The notes: generated by a model from the sequence alone, not told the origin. Numbered from the stretch's first letter, positions 44,123 through 53,181 are shown. The stretch: 56,841 nt of DNA from Candidatus Taylorbacteria bacterium RIFCSPHIGHO2_01_FULL_46_22b (GCA_001820875.1 MHRF01000001.1:1-56841), one strand, 5' to 3'. Program-made: numbers and translations.

Positions 44123-45631
44123 ATGATACCCCGCTACACTAAACCCAAACTCACCCTCGTCTTCAGTACTTTTTACAAATACAATCGCTGGCAACAAGTT
44201 GAACTCGCGGTGCTTGAAGCACGAGCTGATGTCGGGGAAATCTCGCGGGATGACTGCGAGACAATTTGCAGGATTCTCCGAGACACACCTATTGACGAGT
44301 TGTGGATTGACGGAGAGGAAAAAAACTCCCGCCACGACTACAACGCATTCCTCGCCGAACGGCGCCGGCATCTCCCTAAACACCTTCAGCGTCTCTTCCA
44401 TGGGGACATGACGTCCTACGACGGAGAGGAGCCTGCCACTTCTTTGATCATGAAAGAAGCACTGGGCATCGTGATCAGTCAAGCGGAAGATCTTGAAGCG
44501 GCCGTGGTGCGACAGATACGAAAACATCGCTTCACTCCCCGTCTTGAACGCACACACAACCGAGGAGCTGAAATTCAATCGGTCGGGAGATTTTTCATTA
44601 CACTCCTTACCCCGCTCGCCCAAGCACGAAAAGAAGTCGTGTTCGCAAGAAATGCATTCGACCAGACAAAGCTCACCGGAGCAGTTGGTTCTGGGAGCGG
44701 ACCGAGACCTGCGGTGCGAGCCAAAGCACTGATGAAACTCGGACTCACTGAATTCGATGGTGCAACACAGATTATGCCCCGAACGATCCATTCGAAAGCA
44801 GCTAGTGCGCTTGCCGACCTTGCCTCTTGGCTTGAGAAAATGGCCCTCGATCTCTGGCTCGGAAGTCGTGACCCGTTCCCTGTCTATGAAGAACCGTTTG
44901 GGAAAGGACAGAAGGGCTCATCGGCAATGCCGTGGAAGAAAAACCCAATCACACTCGAGAAAGTTCGTGGATTGGCACGTTGGGCAAGAGCTTGCGCCGA
45001 AGCCATTCGTGCAAACATTGTCTCTCCTGAAGGCCGAGATATCTCTCAATCGAGCGTGGAACGGATCGCGTGGCCAGACTTGTGCCATACGCTCTACCAC
45101 ATGCTTGGTGAGATGATCAGAGTGGTGAACGGACTCAATGTGTATGCCGATAACCTTGCGCGAGAGATCGCCAACATGCGGGGCCTCTACGCAGGAAGTG
45201 TGGCAAAGGAACTTCTCGCAGAGTGGCTCAAAGATCGGTTCGACGCCGAAGAAGTATACCGGATGGTCCAACTTGCTGGCATGAACATCACTGAACCCAA
45301 AGGAGTTGCAGCAAAATACCGCGCGTGCAATGCTCCAAAGTCGCCAGATGAAGCTGACAAATGGACCGAGACTATGTGTCTAACTGTCTGGAATCCTCCA
45401 CCAGAGGACAAGCCGGACACATTGGAACTCATCATTCCAACCGGTGGTCTGCGTCCTTCGCCAATCCTCGATATCGCTCCGGAAACCATATCGGAATGGA
45501 ACAAAGCACTCCGCACACTGGTGACTGACAATGAGAAAATGCAACGGTGGTCGGAAATCTTCAAACCTTCCCACTGGTTCAGGCACGAGGAAGATCAATA
45601 CCAACGGGTACTCGGGGAATACCCCGCATAG
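44123..45631 (+). CDS. purB: adenylosuccinate lyase
   Basis: Fumarase-superfamily enzyme that releases fumarate from adenylosuccinate and SAICAR in purine synthesis. 502 aa from ATG 44123 (MIPRYTKPKL), chosen because GAAAGG lies just upstream and the promoter is at 44031-44058; the frame opens 37 codons earlier, but that part would precede transcription. Signature loop KGSSAMPWKKNPI at about 284-296 and GAVGSGSGPRP at about 195. No other purine gene is in the window, so it may serve salvage of IMP to AMP. Divergent from the 100-aa gene and followed by its own terminator. Confidence 0.93.
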   Translation: MIPRYTKPKLTLVFSTFYKYNRWQQVELAVLEARADVGEISRDDCETICRILRDTPIDELWIDGEEKNSRHDYNAFLAERRRHLPKHLQRLFHGDMTSYDGEEPATSLIMKEALGIVISQAEDLEAAVVRQIRKHRFTPRLERTHNRGAEIQSVGRFFITLLTPLAQARKEVVFARNAFDQTKLTGAVGSGSGPRPAVRAKALMKLGLTEFDGATQIMPRTIHSKAASALADLASWLEKMALDLWLGSRDPFPVYEEPFGKGQKGSSAMPWKKNPITLEKVRGLARWARACAEAIRANIVSPEGRDISQSSVERIAWPDLCHTLYHMLGEMIRVVNGLNVYADNLAREIANMRGLYAGSVAKELLAEWLKDRFDAEEVYRMVQLAGMNITEPKGVAAKYRACNAPKSPDEADKWTETMCLTVWNPPPEDKPDTLELIIPTGGLRPSPILDIAPETISEWNKALRTLVTDNEKMQRWSEIFKPSHWFRHEEDQYQRVLGEYPA

Positions 45632-45647
45632 CACCCGCAAACAATCA

Positions 45648-45685
45648 CGCCGCCTCCGACCAGTTCGGGGCGGCGGTTCTTTTTG
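45648..45685 (+). terminator. terminator after purB
   Basis: GC-rich stem (CGCCGCC/GGGGCGGCG-type, 45648-45677) followed by TTCTTTTTG on the plus strand. It may also serve the convergent 63-aa gene. Confidence 0.75.
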
Positions 45686-45794
45686 TATAAATTCAGACAA
45701 AAGAATAGAGAGGGTACGCGGTGCGTCCCTCCCTTTACTCATGAAAAGTCACCCGTTGGTTTTGCCGGTGGGTGGCCGGCTCCCGTTGTCCGAG

Positions 45795-45986
45795 TTACTC
45801 GCGGGTATTCTGGCCCACATGTCCGCCGGCGGCGCCGATGCTGTGCTTCTTCGCGTCCAAAGCATTCCGATTCGTAGCGGCGATCTGGTGCATGTTCGCG
45901 GCGGCGATGTTGTACGGGATCTGCACTGAGCGGCCTTGCGTCATCATGGTGGCCGGCGATGCGTGGGTGTAGGTATTTGGATTCAT
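45795..45986 (-). CDS. small hypothetical protein (63 aa)
   Basis: Not recognised. 63 aa (MNPNTYTHASPATMMTQGRS...), Ala/Asn/Gln/His-rich, no membrane helix. ATG at 45986; a GTG at 45998 is in frame. An overlapping plus-strand frame also exists. I prefer the minus strand because a TTGACC/TATACT promoter (46125-46154) points this way and is otherwise without a gene. Between them lies a long hairpin. Confidence 0.45.
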   Translation of the reverse strand: MNPNTYTHASPATMMTQGRSVQIPYNIAAANMHQIAATNRNALDAKKHSIGAAGGHVGQNTRE

Positions 45987-46042
45987 AGCTGTCTTCACTG
46001 CATGTTGTTGCGGTTTCTAACCTTTACGACTGCACGCCAACT

Positions 46043-46094
46043 CGTTGGACGTGCATCAGAAAGTCCAAAAAGACACTCTGATGCACGGCCAACG
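46043..46094. repeat. imperfect inverted repeat upstream of the 63-aa gene
   Basis: CGTTGG-ACGTGCATCAGA pairs with TCTGATGCAC-GG-CCAACG (46043-46060 with 46077-46094) around a 16-nt loop. It lies in the 5' leader of the 63-aa gene. Could be a regulatory hairpin, or a small RNA on its own. Confidence 0.6.
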
Positions 46095-46124
46095 TCCGAT
46101 TCCTAGGAACTGTTACTAACAGTA

Positions 46125-46154
46125 AGTATACGCCTCCCCCATTTCTTGGGTCAA
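46125..46154 (-). promoter_or_regulatory. promoter downstream of ileS
   Basis: TTGACC (46149-46154), 18-nt spacer, TATACT (46125-46130) on the minus strand. Confidence 0.55.
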
Positions 46155-46189
46155 GCTTAAGCTGTGTTTATCCACAGTGTATTTTTTAC

Positions 46190-49100
46190 CTAGTTTTTGA
46201 GTTCAAAATCCCCTGAAGATGAGCTACCGTGCATGATTGCCGACAGAGACGTCACTTTCTTTATTTCCATTTCAAATTCCTGCAACAAACCTGTTTTTGC
46301 GACTTCTGAAGAAGTCAGAAGTGTTGCCATTTCTCCCTGCTGTAATCCTTTTTCTTTTCGTAACTCCTGAATTGTTCGAATTATTTCGCGCACATCCCCT
46401 TCTTTCTTCAATTCAGGTGTTATTGCCACATCAAGCTCGACATCACCGGCGATTTTTTCATCAACCAAAATCTTCTTAACATTCACTTCGTCTTGTATCA
46501 AAGCCAGCAACTCTGCATTTTTTTGTATTCCAGATTCATTATTCTTTATTCGTAGTGTTGCAAGCGGTTGCCGAACTTTTATATTTGCTTTCGCCCGTGC
46601 TTCAAGCGCAAGCGAAACAACTTTTCTCACTTCTGACATATCTTCCAAAATACCCTGATCGCTTTTCGCTAATCGCTTTTCGCTTATGTTCCGCCACTCC
46701 TCCAAATGCACACTTTCTCTCTCCCCCTTTGCGCTCTGATAAAGATAATCAGCGAAGAACGGCGTAAATGGCGCCATGAGTTTTGAGAGCTCAAGTAGGA
46801 CAAACCGCGTCGTTACCAATGCACTTGCTTTGTCTTTTCCTTCTTCTTTAAACCGATCGCGAGAACGGCGGATATACCATTGCGACAAATCAGCGATGAA
46901 ATCACGAATCGCGCGGGCTGGTTCAAGTAATGAGTAACTCTCAAGCCCTTTGGTTACTTCTGCCGTAAGTTGGTTAAGTCGCGCAAGTATCCAACGATCA
47001 AGTATATGGAGCGAGAGATTTGAATCTGAAGGCAAGAGTTTCGAGGGAGAAGCTGGGGCATAGAGTTGGTAGAACGAAAGGACGTTGGATGCAAGGTTAA
47101 ATACTTTTTTCACGACTTCATCCACCGTCCGTTCATCAAAGTTCTTCGACTCTCCGGGCTGATTGATTGAATACATCCAGAACCGAAGCGGATCAGCTCC
47201 ATATTTCTCCATCATCAGTTGTGGATCAACTACATTGCCAACTGACTTCGACATCTTCTTCCCTTCTGCATCGAGAATATGCCCAAGACAAATTGAATTT
47301 TTGAATGCCTTCCCTTTTCCCATGAGCGCGCCAATAGCATGCAGTGTGTAAAACCACCCACGAGTCTGATCAATTGCTTCACAAATAAAATCAGCGGGGT
47401 ATTGCAATTCTCGTTTACCGAATGGAAAATGATCCTGTGCAAACGGCATCGAGCCTGAATCAAACCAAACATCCATGACTTCTTTCACCCGTCTCATCTC
47501 CCCCCCACACTCGCAAGGGAATGTAACGGCGTCTATATACGGCCGGTGCAAATCTAGTTCGAAATTCTCATTGCGCGGAATTTGCTTGAAAGTGTAGCGC
47601 TTAACTTCAGCATTATCGATAAACTCAACCCCGCGATTCTTTATTACCAGAGTCCCCCCGACATCAAGACCCTCCATAGCTGATTCCATCATCCAAATCA
47701 CCCCCTCGTGACTAACAATGAGTATTCGTTTCCCTTCGTATTTTTGGTCGATCTCTTTGAGAAATGCGCCAACACGATTTTTTGCTTCTTGTCGATTCTC
47801 GGCACCTTCGGGCGCTTTCAAAAAGATAATCGCACGCGGGTCATGACTAAAAAAAGAAATGTAGTCATCCACTGTTTTACCCTCATACGTCCCGAATCCA
47901 AGCTCGCGCAGACGATCATCAAATATAATTTTTTCGCGCGGATATCCGATTGCGTCTGCAATAATCTCCGCGGTTTCTTTCGTCCGCACAAAAGGAGAAG
48001 CGAAAACAACATCAATTTGTTCTTTTGAGAGCTTCTCTCCTGTTGCCTGCGCTTCCTCCTTGCCAAGTTTAGTCAAATGAAATTGCTTTGAAATATCAGA
48101 ATTGAGTGTGTTCTCCACGTTGTTCTCCGATTGTCCGTGACGCACCACAAAAAAATCGTTGCGCGGCTTTTTTGAAATATCTTCAATTGAACCTGCAACT
48201 TTCTGCTTCTTGCATTGTTCACACACCCACACAGGCAGAGGCGTTCCCCAATAGCGCTCGCGCGAGATCGCCCAATCTTTCACTTCTTTAAGCCACTCGC
48301 CAAATCGCCCTTCTTTGATATATGACGGTTCCCAATTGATGCTTTCGTTTTCTTTCACCAGTGAATCGCGCAAAGCAGACATTTTGATGTACCACGAATC
48401 GCGCGCGAAATAGATAAGCGGAGTTTTACAACGCCAACAATGCGGATAGCTGTGTTGATATTTTTCCTTGTGAAAAAGGAGACTCCCCGATGGCCGGTTG
48501 GCTAAATCTTTAATAATCGACACATCGGTTTCCTCCTGCTTCACAAACTTCCCGGCCAAGAATCCTGCTTCTTTTTTAAACGTCCCATCTTCATTTACCA
48601 AATGATATTTGGGCAAGCCAACTTTCGTTCCCAATTCAAAATCATCCTGTCCATACATCACTGCAGTATGCACAATTCCTGTTCCATCCGCGGTCGTCAC
48701 AAAATCCGCCGCATAGACTTTATAGGCATTCGTGAGTTTCACCTTTTCAGGACCCGAAATATTTTCTTTGATAAACGGGTAGAGCGGTTCGTATTCAAGA
48801 CCCACAAGGTCTTTTCCTTTGTATGTTTCGTTTATTGAATATTCTTTGTCTAAAATAGAAAGTCTTTCTGTCGCGAGAATATACTTTTCTTCACCCCCTT
48901 TCACACGCACGACAACATACTCAATATCCTTCCCAATTGCGAGTCCTACGTTCCCCGGCAATGTCCATGGCGTAGTTGTCCAAGCCAATAAAAAGGTGTT
49001 CTCTTGTCCGACAACTTTGAATTTCACCGTCACCGAAAGATCTTTAACATCTTGATATCCCTGCGCCAGTTCGTGCGAGGAAAGCCCCGTGCCACAACGC

Positions 49101-49648
49101 GGGCACCATGGCACCACTTTGTAATCTTTGTAGAGCAGGCCTTTGTCGTTGACTGTTTTTACAATATTCCACAATGACTCAATGTATTCCGGTTTATAAG
49201 TTATGTAAGGATTTTTGAGATCAACCCAATACCCCATCCGCTCGGTAAAATCCTCCCACTCGTGAACATATTTCCACACACTCCCTTTGCATTTCTCATT
49301 AAACGCCGCGAGACCATATTGTTCTATTTCTTTCTTTGATTTCAAACCAAGCTCTTTTTCAACAGCAATCTCAACGGGAAGTCCGTGGGTATCCCATCCC
49401 CCTTTCCGACGCACATGAAATCCGCGCATCGTTTTGTAGCGAGGGATCGCGTCCTTGAACGCGCGTGCTTCTAGGTGATGAATACCCGGTTTTCCATTTG
49501 CAGTCGGAGGACCCTCAAAAAATATAAATTCCCTGCCGGAATCCTTGTTTTTCTCAAGCGATTTTTCAAAAATCTGATGTTCACGCCAAAAAGAGAGCGT
49601 TGAAAGCTCTTGTTCGCTTAGCTTACTTTTTGCTGGTTTTTCACTCAT
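46190..49648 (-). CDS. ileS: isoleucyl-tRNA synthetase with an inserted histidine-phosphatase domain
   Basis: 1152 aa class I synthetase of the eukaryote-like type. HIGH region GPPTANGKPGIHHLEARAF (46-64), editing domain about 200-385 (WTTTPWTLPGNVG), KMSKSVGN (798-805), C-terminal anticodon domain. Between the zinc-type VCEQCKK (475-481) and the conserved DLHRPYIDAVTFPCECGGEM (699-718), where normal IleRS has about 20 residues, there are about 195 extra residues (about 496-690). They form a histidine-phosphatase (phosphoglycerate-mutase-like) domain with FFVVRHGQSENN (R503-H504-G505), FASPFVRTKETAEII, LRELGFGTYEGK and LIVSHEGV (H647). All catalytic residues of that family are present. A short dispersed repeat lies in the C-terminal coding region (46657-46685). 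What the phosphatase does here is unknown. Confidence 0.95.
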   Translation of the reverse strand: MSEKPAKSKLSEQELSTLSFWREHQIFEKSLEKNKDSGREFIFFEGPPTANGKPGIHHLEARAFKDAIPRYKTMRGFHVRRKGGWDTHGLPVEIAVEKELGLKSKKEIEQYGLAAFNEKCKGSVWKYVHEWEDFTERMGYWVDLKNPYITYKPEYIESLWNIVKTVNDKGLLYKDYKVVPWCPRCGTGLSSHELAQGYQDVKDLSVTVKFKVVGQENTFLLAWTTTPWTLPGNVGLAIGKDIEYVVVRVKGGEEKYILATERLSILDKEYSINETYKGKDLVGLEYEPLYPFIKENISGPEKVKLTNAYKVYAADFVTTADGTGIVHTAVMYGQDDFELGTKVGLPKYHLVNEDGTFKKEAGFLAGKFVKQEETDVSIIKDLANRPSGSLLFHKEKYQHSYPHCWRCKTPLIYFARDSWYIKMSALRDSLVKENESINWEPSYIKEGRFGEWLKEVKDWAISRERYWGTPLPVWVCEQCKKQKVAGSIEDISKKPRNDFFVVRHGQSENNVENTLNSDISKQFHLTKLGKEEAQATGEKLSKEQIDVVFASPFVRTKETAEIIADAIGYPREKIIFDDRLRELGFGTYEGKTVDDYISFFSHDPRAIIFLKAPEGAENRQEAKNRVGAFLKEIDQKYEGKRILIVSHEGVIWMMESAMEGLDVGGTLVIKNRGVEFIDNAEVKRYTFKQIPRNENFELDLHRPYIDAVTFPCECGGEMRRVKEVMDVWFDSGSMPFAQDHFPFGKRELQYPADFICEAIDQTRGWFYTLHAIGALMGKGKAFKNSICLGHILDAEGKKMSKSVGNVVDPQLMMEKYGADPLRFWMYSINQPGESKNFDERTVDEVVKKVFNLASNVLSFYQLYAPASPSKLLPSDSNLSLHILDRWILARLNQLTAEVTKGLESYSLLEPARAIRDFIADLSQWYIRRSRDRFKEEGKDKASALVTTRFVLLELSKLMAPFTPFFADYLYQSAKGERESVHLEEWRNISEKRLAKSDQGILEDMSEVRKVVSLALEARAKANIKVRQPLATLRIKNNESGIQKNAELLALIQDEVNVKKILVDEKIAGDVELDVAITPELKKEGDVREIIRTIQELRKEKGLQQGEMATLLTSSEVAKTGLLQEFEMEIKKVTSLSAIMHGSSSSGDFELKN

Positions 49649-49700
49649 ATAAAAGGAAAATGGCCGAATGTGTGATTTTTACCCCGTTGCAAAGCGTAAC

Positions 49701-49759
49701 TAAAAAGAAAACGCCAGTGGGGTACCTTACATTATATAGCAAGATACGACCACTGGCGT
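49701..49759 (-). terminator. terminator or leader hairpin between receiver gene and ileS
   Basis: 10-bp stem ACGCCAGTGG/CCACTGGCGT with a 29-nt loop, then TTTTCTTTTTAG on the minus strand. The loop contains TATAAT (49731-49736). It may end the receiver gene or act as an ileS attenuator. Confidence 0.55.
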
Positions 49760-49810
49760 CGAAAGTAGGTTTTGCAACTGGGGCTAGCACCTTGAAGACC
49801 GGAATTGAAC

Positions 49811-50206
49811 TCACCTCGAAGACTCTTTGCTCCACGCCGCAACCAAGGAACTGGCAAGATGTTTGTAGAAAACGGCGGATTTGAAATCAAGAGGCTTTGA
49901 CAGAAAACTATCGGCACCGGCGTGTCTCGCCTGTGGCCAGACTTCTGGTTTTTGTCCGCCGCTCATCACCACAATCTGCCCTACGTTGCACCGCACAGCA
50001 TCGGCAATGAGCAATTGCGATGTGCCATCCTCGAATTGCCAATCAATGAACGCAACGCTGATAGCTCCCGGCTTGTAGGAATGTAGTGCATCAAAACCTC
50101 CTCGAAGGGAAAAAGCACTGACCACCTGAAGTCCCACGTCTTCAAGTGCCTGTATGATGAGTTTCTTCAACGCCGCTTCTTCCTCGACAACAAGTACTTT
50201 CGTCAT
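49811..50206 (-). CDS. stand-alone response-regulator receiver domain
   Basis: 131 aa, a single CheY-like domain. Acidic pocket E8/E9 (VLVVEEEAAL), phosphoacceptor D55 (VAFIDWQFEDG), S82 (VVMSGG) and K104-P105 (FLSKPLD) are in place. No output domain. The region between D55 and S82 keeps the usual spacing. No sensor kinase is in the window, so its partner is unknown. Upstream of ileS, same strand, separated by a terminator-like hairpin. Confidence 0.85.
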   Translation of the reverse strand: MTKVLVVEEEAALKKLIIQALEDVGLQVVSAFSLRGGFDALHSYKPGAISVAFIDWQFEDGTSQLLIADAVRCNVGQIVVMSGGQKPEVWPQARHAGADSFLSKPLDFKSAVFYKHLASSLVAAWSKESSR

Positions 50207-50282
50207 AGTTCACTCACTTGGGTAGATGGTTTGTGTTTCGGGAACCAAAACAGATACTACAGAAAAACAATACAAAGGCAAG

Positions 50283-50315
50283 AAAAGGAAAGCGCCCCGC
50301 AGGATGCGGGGCGCC
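50283..50315 (-). terminator. Rho-independent terminator
   Basis: GCGCCCCGCA/TGCGGGGCGC stem (50291-50314) followed by TTTCCTTTTC on the minus strand, after the 132-aa gene. Confidence 0.8.
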
Positions 50316-50335
50316 GAAAGAGAGATTGGAGTGGG

Positions 50336-50734
50336 TCACTTCCCCGCCGACTTCTTTGGAAAAACAAACGGCACCAGTGCAAGCGCCATACTCTCCCTGT
50401 TCTTCTTCGTTACCAGTGCAGATAGAACACCACGCCAGTAAAGGCGTTGCTTGACGGCCATGCGTATCATAAACACATACTGGGCAAGCGCAAGAGGTAT
50501 CTCGACCTTGGGGAGACCTTCAGGGTTGCACTTGGGAAAATTCTCTGCACTGCCGATCTGGAGAACAATCTGTTTTCGGCGAGACTTGCACACACCTGGC
50601 TGTACCAGTTCCATCAGAGATGCCGTAAACCATTCGTCTCCCATTTGGAAGAACACTCGTTTCTCGGCTGCAAGCAGGAATCCGTCAACGAACTGGGAAC
50701 GGTGGATGTTTCTGGGTGTCGGTTTCTTTTTCAT
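50336..50734 (-). CDS. hypothetical protein (132 aa)
   Basis: Not recognised. 132 aa from ATG 50734 (MKKKPTPRNI), with AGAAAGACC upstream as ribosome-binding site; the frame is open earlier but that part lies before the promoter. Basic, soluble, Trp- and Lys-containing; mixed alpha/beta by eye (RVFFQMGDEWFTASLMELVQ, RKQIVLQIGSAENF). The same upstream motif precedes the 167-aa gene next to it. Own promoter and terminator. Confidence 0.6.
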   Translation of the reverse strand: MKKKPTPRNIHRSQFVDGFLLAAEKRVFFQMGDEWFTASLMELVQPGVCKSRRKQIVLQIGSAENFPKCNPEGLPKVEIPLALAQYVFMIRMAVKQRLYWRGVLSALVTKKNRESMALALVPFVFPKKSAGK

Positions 50735-50778
50735 ACCGTAAGGTCTTTCTGGGCTAGGGGTTAGGGTGAACTGAACAG

Positions 50779-50807
50779 AGATTACTTCTTTGACTTGAAA
50801 AGTCAAA
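50779..50807 (-). promoter_or_regulatory. promoter with overlapping palindrome
   Basis: TTGACT (50801-50806), 16-nt spacer, TAATCT (50779-50784) on the minus strand. The palindrome TTTGACTT/AAGTCAAA (50789-50807) covers the -35 and could be an operator. Confidence 0.5.
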
Positions 50808-50836
50808 CGAAAGCCCCCGCCAAAAACGGAGGGGGC
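50808..50836 (-). terminator. terminator after the 167-aa gene
   Basis: GCCCCC/GGGGGC stem (50813-50836) followed by TTTCGTTTG on the minus strand. Confidence 0.65.
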
Positions 50837-50853
50837 AGAAGGAACAAAGCGCG

Positions 50854-51357
50854 TCAGAGCGCGGGCACCGTAATGAGAGTGCCACCTGCTTGGAAAGAAG
50901 GGTACTCATCACAGGCAGGTATGGCATCAACAAACCATTTTTCACCACCTTGGTAGGAAATGAAGACGCCGCCCGAAAACTGCAGATGGTGAACCTGAAA
51001 GAAAATATCTGGTGCAGAAATGAGTAGGCTTTCAAGTCCAACGGTTCGTCGCGTCGCGATACAAAAGATGGTCCAAAACGACACTGGAGACCACCGATTG
51101 GCAAGAAACGCAAGGTTGCATTCCCATTTCGTAACACCAATGGTTTTGAAAACCTCGACGCGCGAAGACTGGAGGTTCGGTTCAACAATGTGGAGACAGT
51201 GCCGACCAAATCCAGGGCCCACGGAAAATGTGGTACGTTGCTGATCATCGAGAAAATTCTCCCCGATTGAGAACGCTTTTTCACCGAAGGGAGGAATGTC
51301 CAAACAGCCTACGGTTTGGAGTACGCCAGTTGGGCGCGGGGACGTTGTTGCTGTCAT
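50854..51357 (-). CDS. hypothetical protein (167 aa)
   Basis: Not recognised. 167 aa, soluble, rich in Phe/Gly/Ser with several Cys; probably beta-rich (VHHLQFSGGVFISYQGGEKW). ATG 51357 is preceded by AAGAAAGACC at normal spacing, the same motif as before the 132-aa gene. A second frame on the same strand (50754-51284) is open but lacks such a site. Downstream of argS by 79 nt. Confidence 0.6.
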   Translation of the reverse strand: MTATTSPRPTGVLQTVGCLDIPPFGEKAFSIGENFLDDQQRTTFSVGPGFGRHCLHIVEPNLQSSRVEVFKTIGVTKWECNLAFLANRWSPVSFWTIFCIATRRTVGLESLLISAPDIFFQVHHLQFSGGVFISYQGGEKWFVDAIPACDEYPSFQAGGTLITVPAL

Positions 51358-51435
51358 GGTGCAGGTCTTTCTTGGCTGAGGGTTTGGCTGAAGTTCGTCC
51401 CTTGTTTTACCTCAATATCACTGATTATGCAATGC

Positions 51436-53151
51436 TTACATTTTCTCTGGAATCTGAACGCCAAGTATCGAAAGTCCTGTTTCCATCACCATTCGAAACG
51501 CTTTCGTAAGCGCGATTTTATATGCAGAAGCAGAATCGCTTTTATCTACAATCTTTTCGTTCGCGTAAAAATTATTGAACGTACCTGCAAGCTCAATTAA
51601 ATAGGTTACCAAGTGATGTGGAGCATATTCCTTACCTGCTCGCTCCACTATTTCACTAAAATGCACAAGTGTGCGTTCAAGTGCAAAAACGCTTGTCGGA
51701 ACAGTTTGAACATCGGCAGACACACCTTCATTTTCCGCTTTTGAGAGAGCCGACTGTGCGCGAGTTGAGGCATATTGCAAGTATGGTCCTGAATCCCCTT
51801 CAAACGAAATTGATTTATCAAAATCAAACACAATGTCTCCCCCGATTGCCTGCCGTAAAATCGAATACTTTATTGCTCCGATACTTACCAATTCGCCGAT
51901 TGTCTTTTTAAGAACCGAATCATAGTCGCGATCTTTTATTTTCTCCTCAACCAATGTGTGAACTTGGCTCACCAGTGCATCAGCAGTAATCACATCGCCC
52001 GAGCGAGAAGACATCTTCCCGCTCGGGAGACGCAACATGCCGTGAGACAAGTGCTTAACTTTTTCAGCAAGTTTCGGATCTATCTGTTTGAATGCTTCAA
52101 GTCCTACAGTAAATACCGCATCCTGTTCGTTTGCGGTAATCACCACGGAAATGTCGGACGGATATTTCTTTTCTTTAGCAAGATGAAGTCCAAGCTCTTT
52201 TGCTTCATAGGTGGGAATCCCCTGCGAAGTGATGTACACCCGCGTATGAAGCTTAGGATTATATTTCTCGCCGTGAAATACGATCGCGCCTTCACTTGTT
52301 TCAAATATTCCTTTCTCCAGAAACTTTTTGACAATAGAAACTCCTGCTTCGGCCATCTCGCTCTCGAAGAAATAGAAATCAAATTTGGTGCCAAGTTTCT
52401 TGTACTGTGTCTCAAAATACTCCAGTGACACCTTTCTTCCCCAGTCATAGAGTTTATTCACTTCGCTGTCGGAACGGTCATAAATTTTCTTATTCAGTCC
52501 GTTGATATCTTCTTTGTGTCCATCTTCATACGCCGCAGCGCCAAGCGCATACGCATGTCCTAAATACCGAGCTTTGCCGGTCAAATCAAGCTTTTCAAGC
52601 GGGGTGCCTTCGCGTATTGGGACACTCTGCATTCCCCAGATGGCCTTCGCAACATGAAGTCCGACATCGCCCTGATAGCACGCACGCTTCACCTCTGCCC
52701 CCTGCGCCTCAAACAATCGTGCAATTGATTCACCGATCGTATTCGACATCAGATGCCCAATATGAAATTCCTTGAATGGATTCGGGTCGGTATATTCCAC
52801 CATCACTTTTTTGCCAGCAAGATTTTTGTTTTTCCCAAAATTTCCCTTGGCCGAGATAATCTCTGAAACCGCATCCGAAAGATATTTTCTTGAAAGAAAA
52901 AAGTTGATGAAACCTGCACCCGCAACTTCGATCTTCTCAATTCCCTCTGGTAGATTCCTCTGGAGTTCTGCGACAAGCTCTTTTGCAAACACTACTGGTG
53001 CTTTTTTGACCTGTTTTGCCACAACAAGTGCAACATTGGTCGCATAATCGCCGTGCTCAAAATCTTCAGTTCGCTCAACAGAAAAAGAAATGTCTCCAAG
53101 GGCTTCCCCTACGGATTGTGATATCGCTTTGTGTATCAAGTCCCGAATCAT
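51436..53151 (-). CDS. argS: arginyl-tRNA synthetase
   Basis: 571 aa class I synthetase. N-terminal Add-1 domain (1-105), HIGH motif in PNPFKEFHIGHLMSNTIGES (about 123-142), the SAM-like MLRLPSGKMSSRSGDVI segment in place of KMSKS (about 380-396), and the DALR anticodon domain from about 455, ending IVDKSDSASAYKIALTKAFR and LGILGVQIPEKM-type tail. Charges tRNA-Arg and needs bound tRNA for amino acid activation, as known for the family. Terminator 53182-53217 upstream isolates it from pgm. Confidence 0.97.
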   Translation of the reverse strand: MIRDLIHKAISQSVGEALGDISFSVERTEDFEHGDYATNVALVVAKQVKKAPVVFAKELVAELQRNLPEGIEKIEVAGAGFINFFLSRKYLSDAVSEIISAKGNFGKNKNLAGKKVMVEYTDPNPFKEFHIGHLMSNTIGESIARLFEAQGAEVKRACYQGDVGLHVAKAIWGMQSVPIREGTPLEKLDLTGKARYLGHAYALGAAAYEDGHKEDINGLNKKIYDRSDSEVNKLYDWGRKVSLEYFETQYKKLGTKFDFYFFESEMAEAGVSIVKKFLEKGIFETSEGAIVFHGEKYNPKLHTRVYITSQGIPTYEAKELGLHLAKEKKYPSDISVVITANEQDAVFTVGLEAFKQIDPKLAEKVKHLSHGMLRLPSGKMSSRSGDVITADALVSQVHTLVEEKIKDRDYDSVLKKTIGELVSIGAIKYSILRQAIGGDIVFDFDKSISFEGDSGPYLQYASTRAQSALSKAENEGVSADVQTVPTSVFALERTLVHFSEIVERAGKEYAPHHLVTYLIELAGTFNNFYANEKIVDKSDSASAYKIALTKAFRMVMETGLSILGVQIPEKM

Positions 53152-53181
53152 TCCGTTATATTAGCACTCCATATGTATAAA

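Noticed and set aside
45531-45929. 132-codon plus-strand ORF after purB
   Set aside because: It overlaps the purB 3' end and its terminator; the minus-strand 63-aa frame has promoter support.
49811-50206. Two-component operon
   Set aside because: No histidine kinase is encoded nearby; only the receiver is seen.
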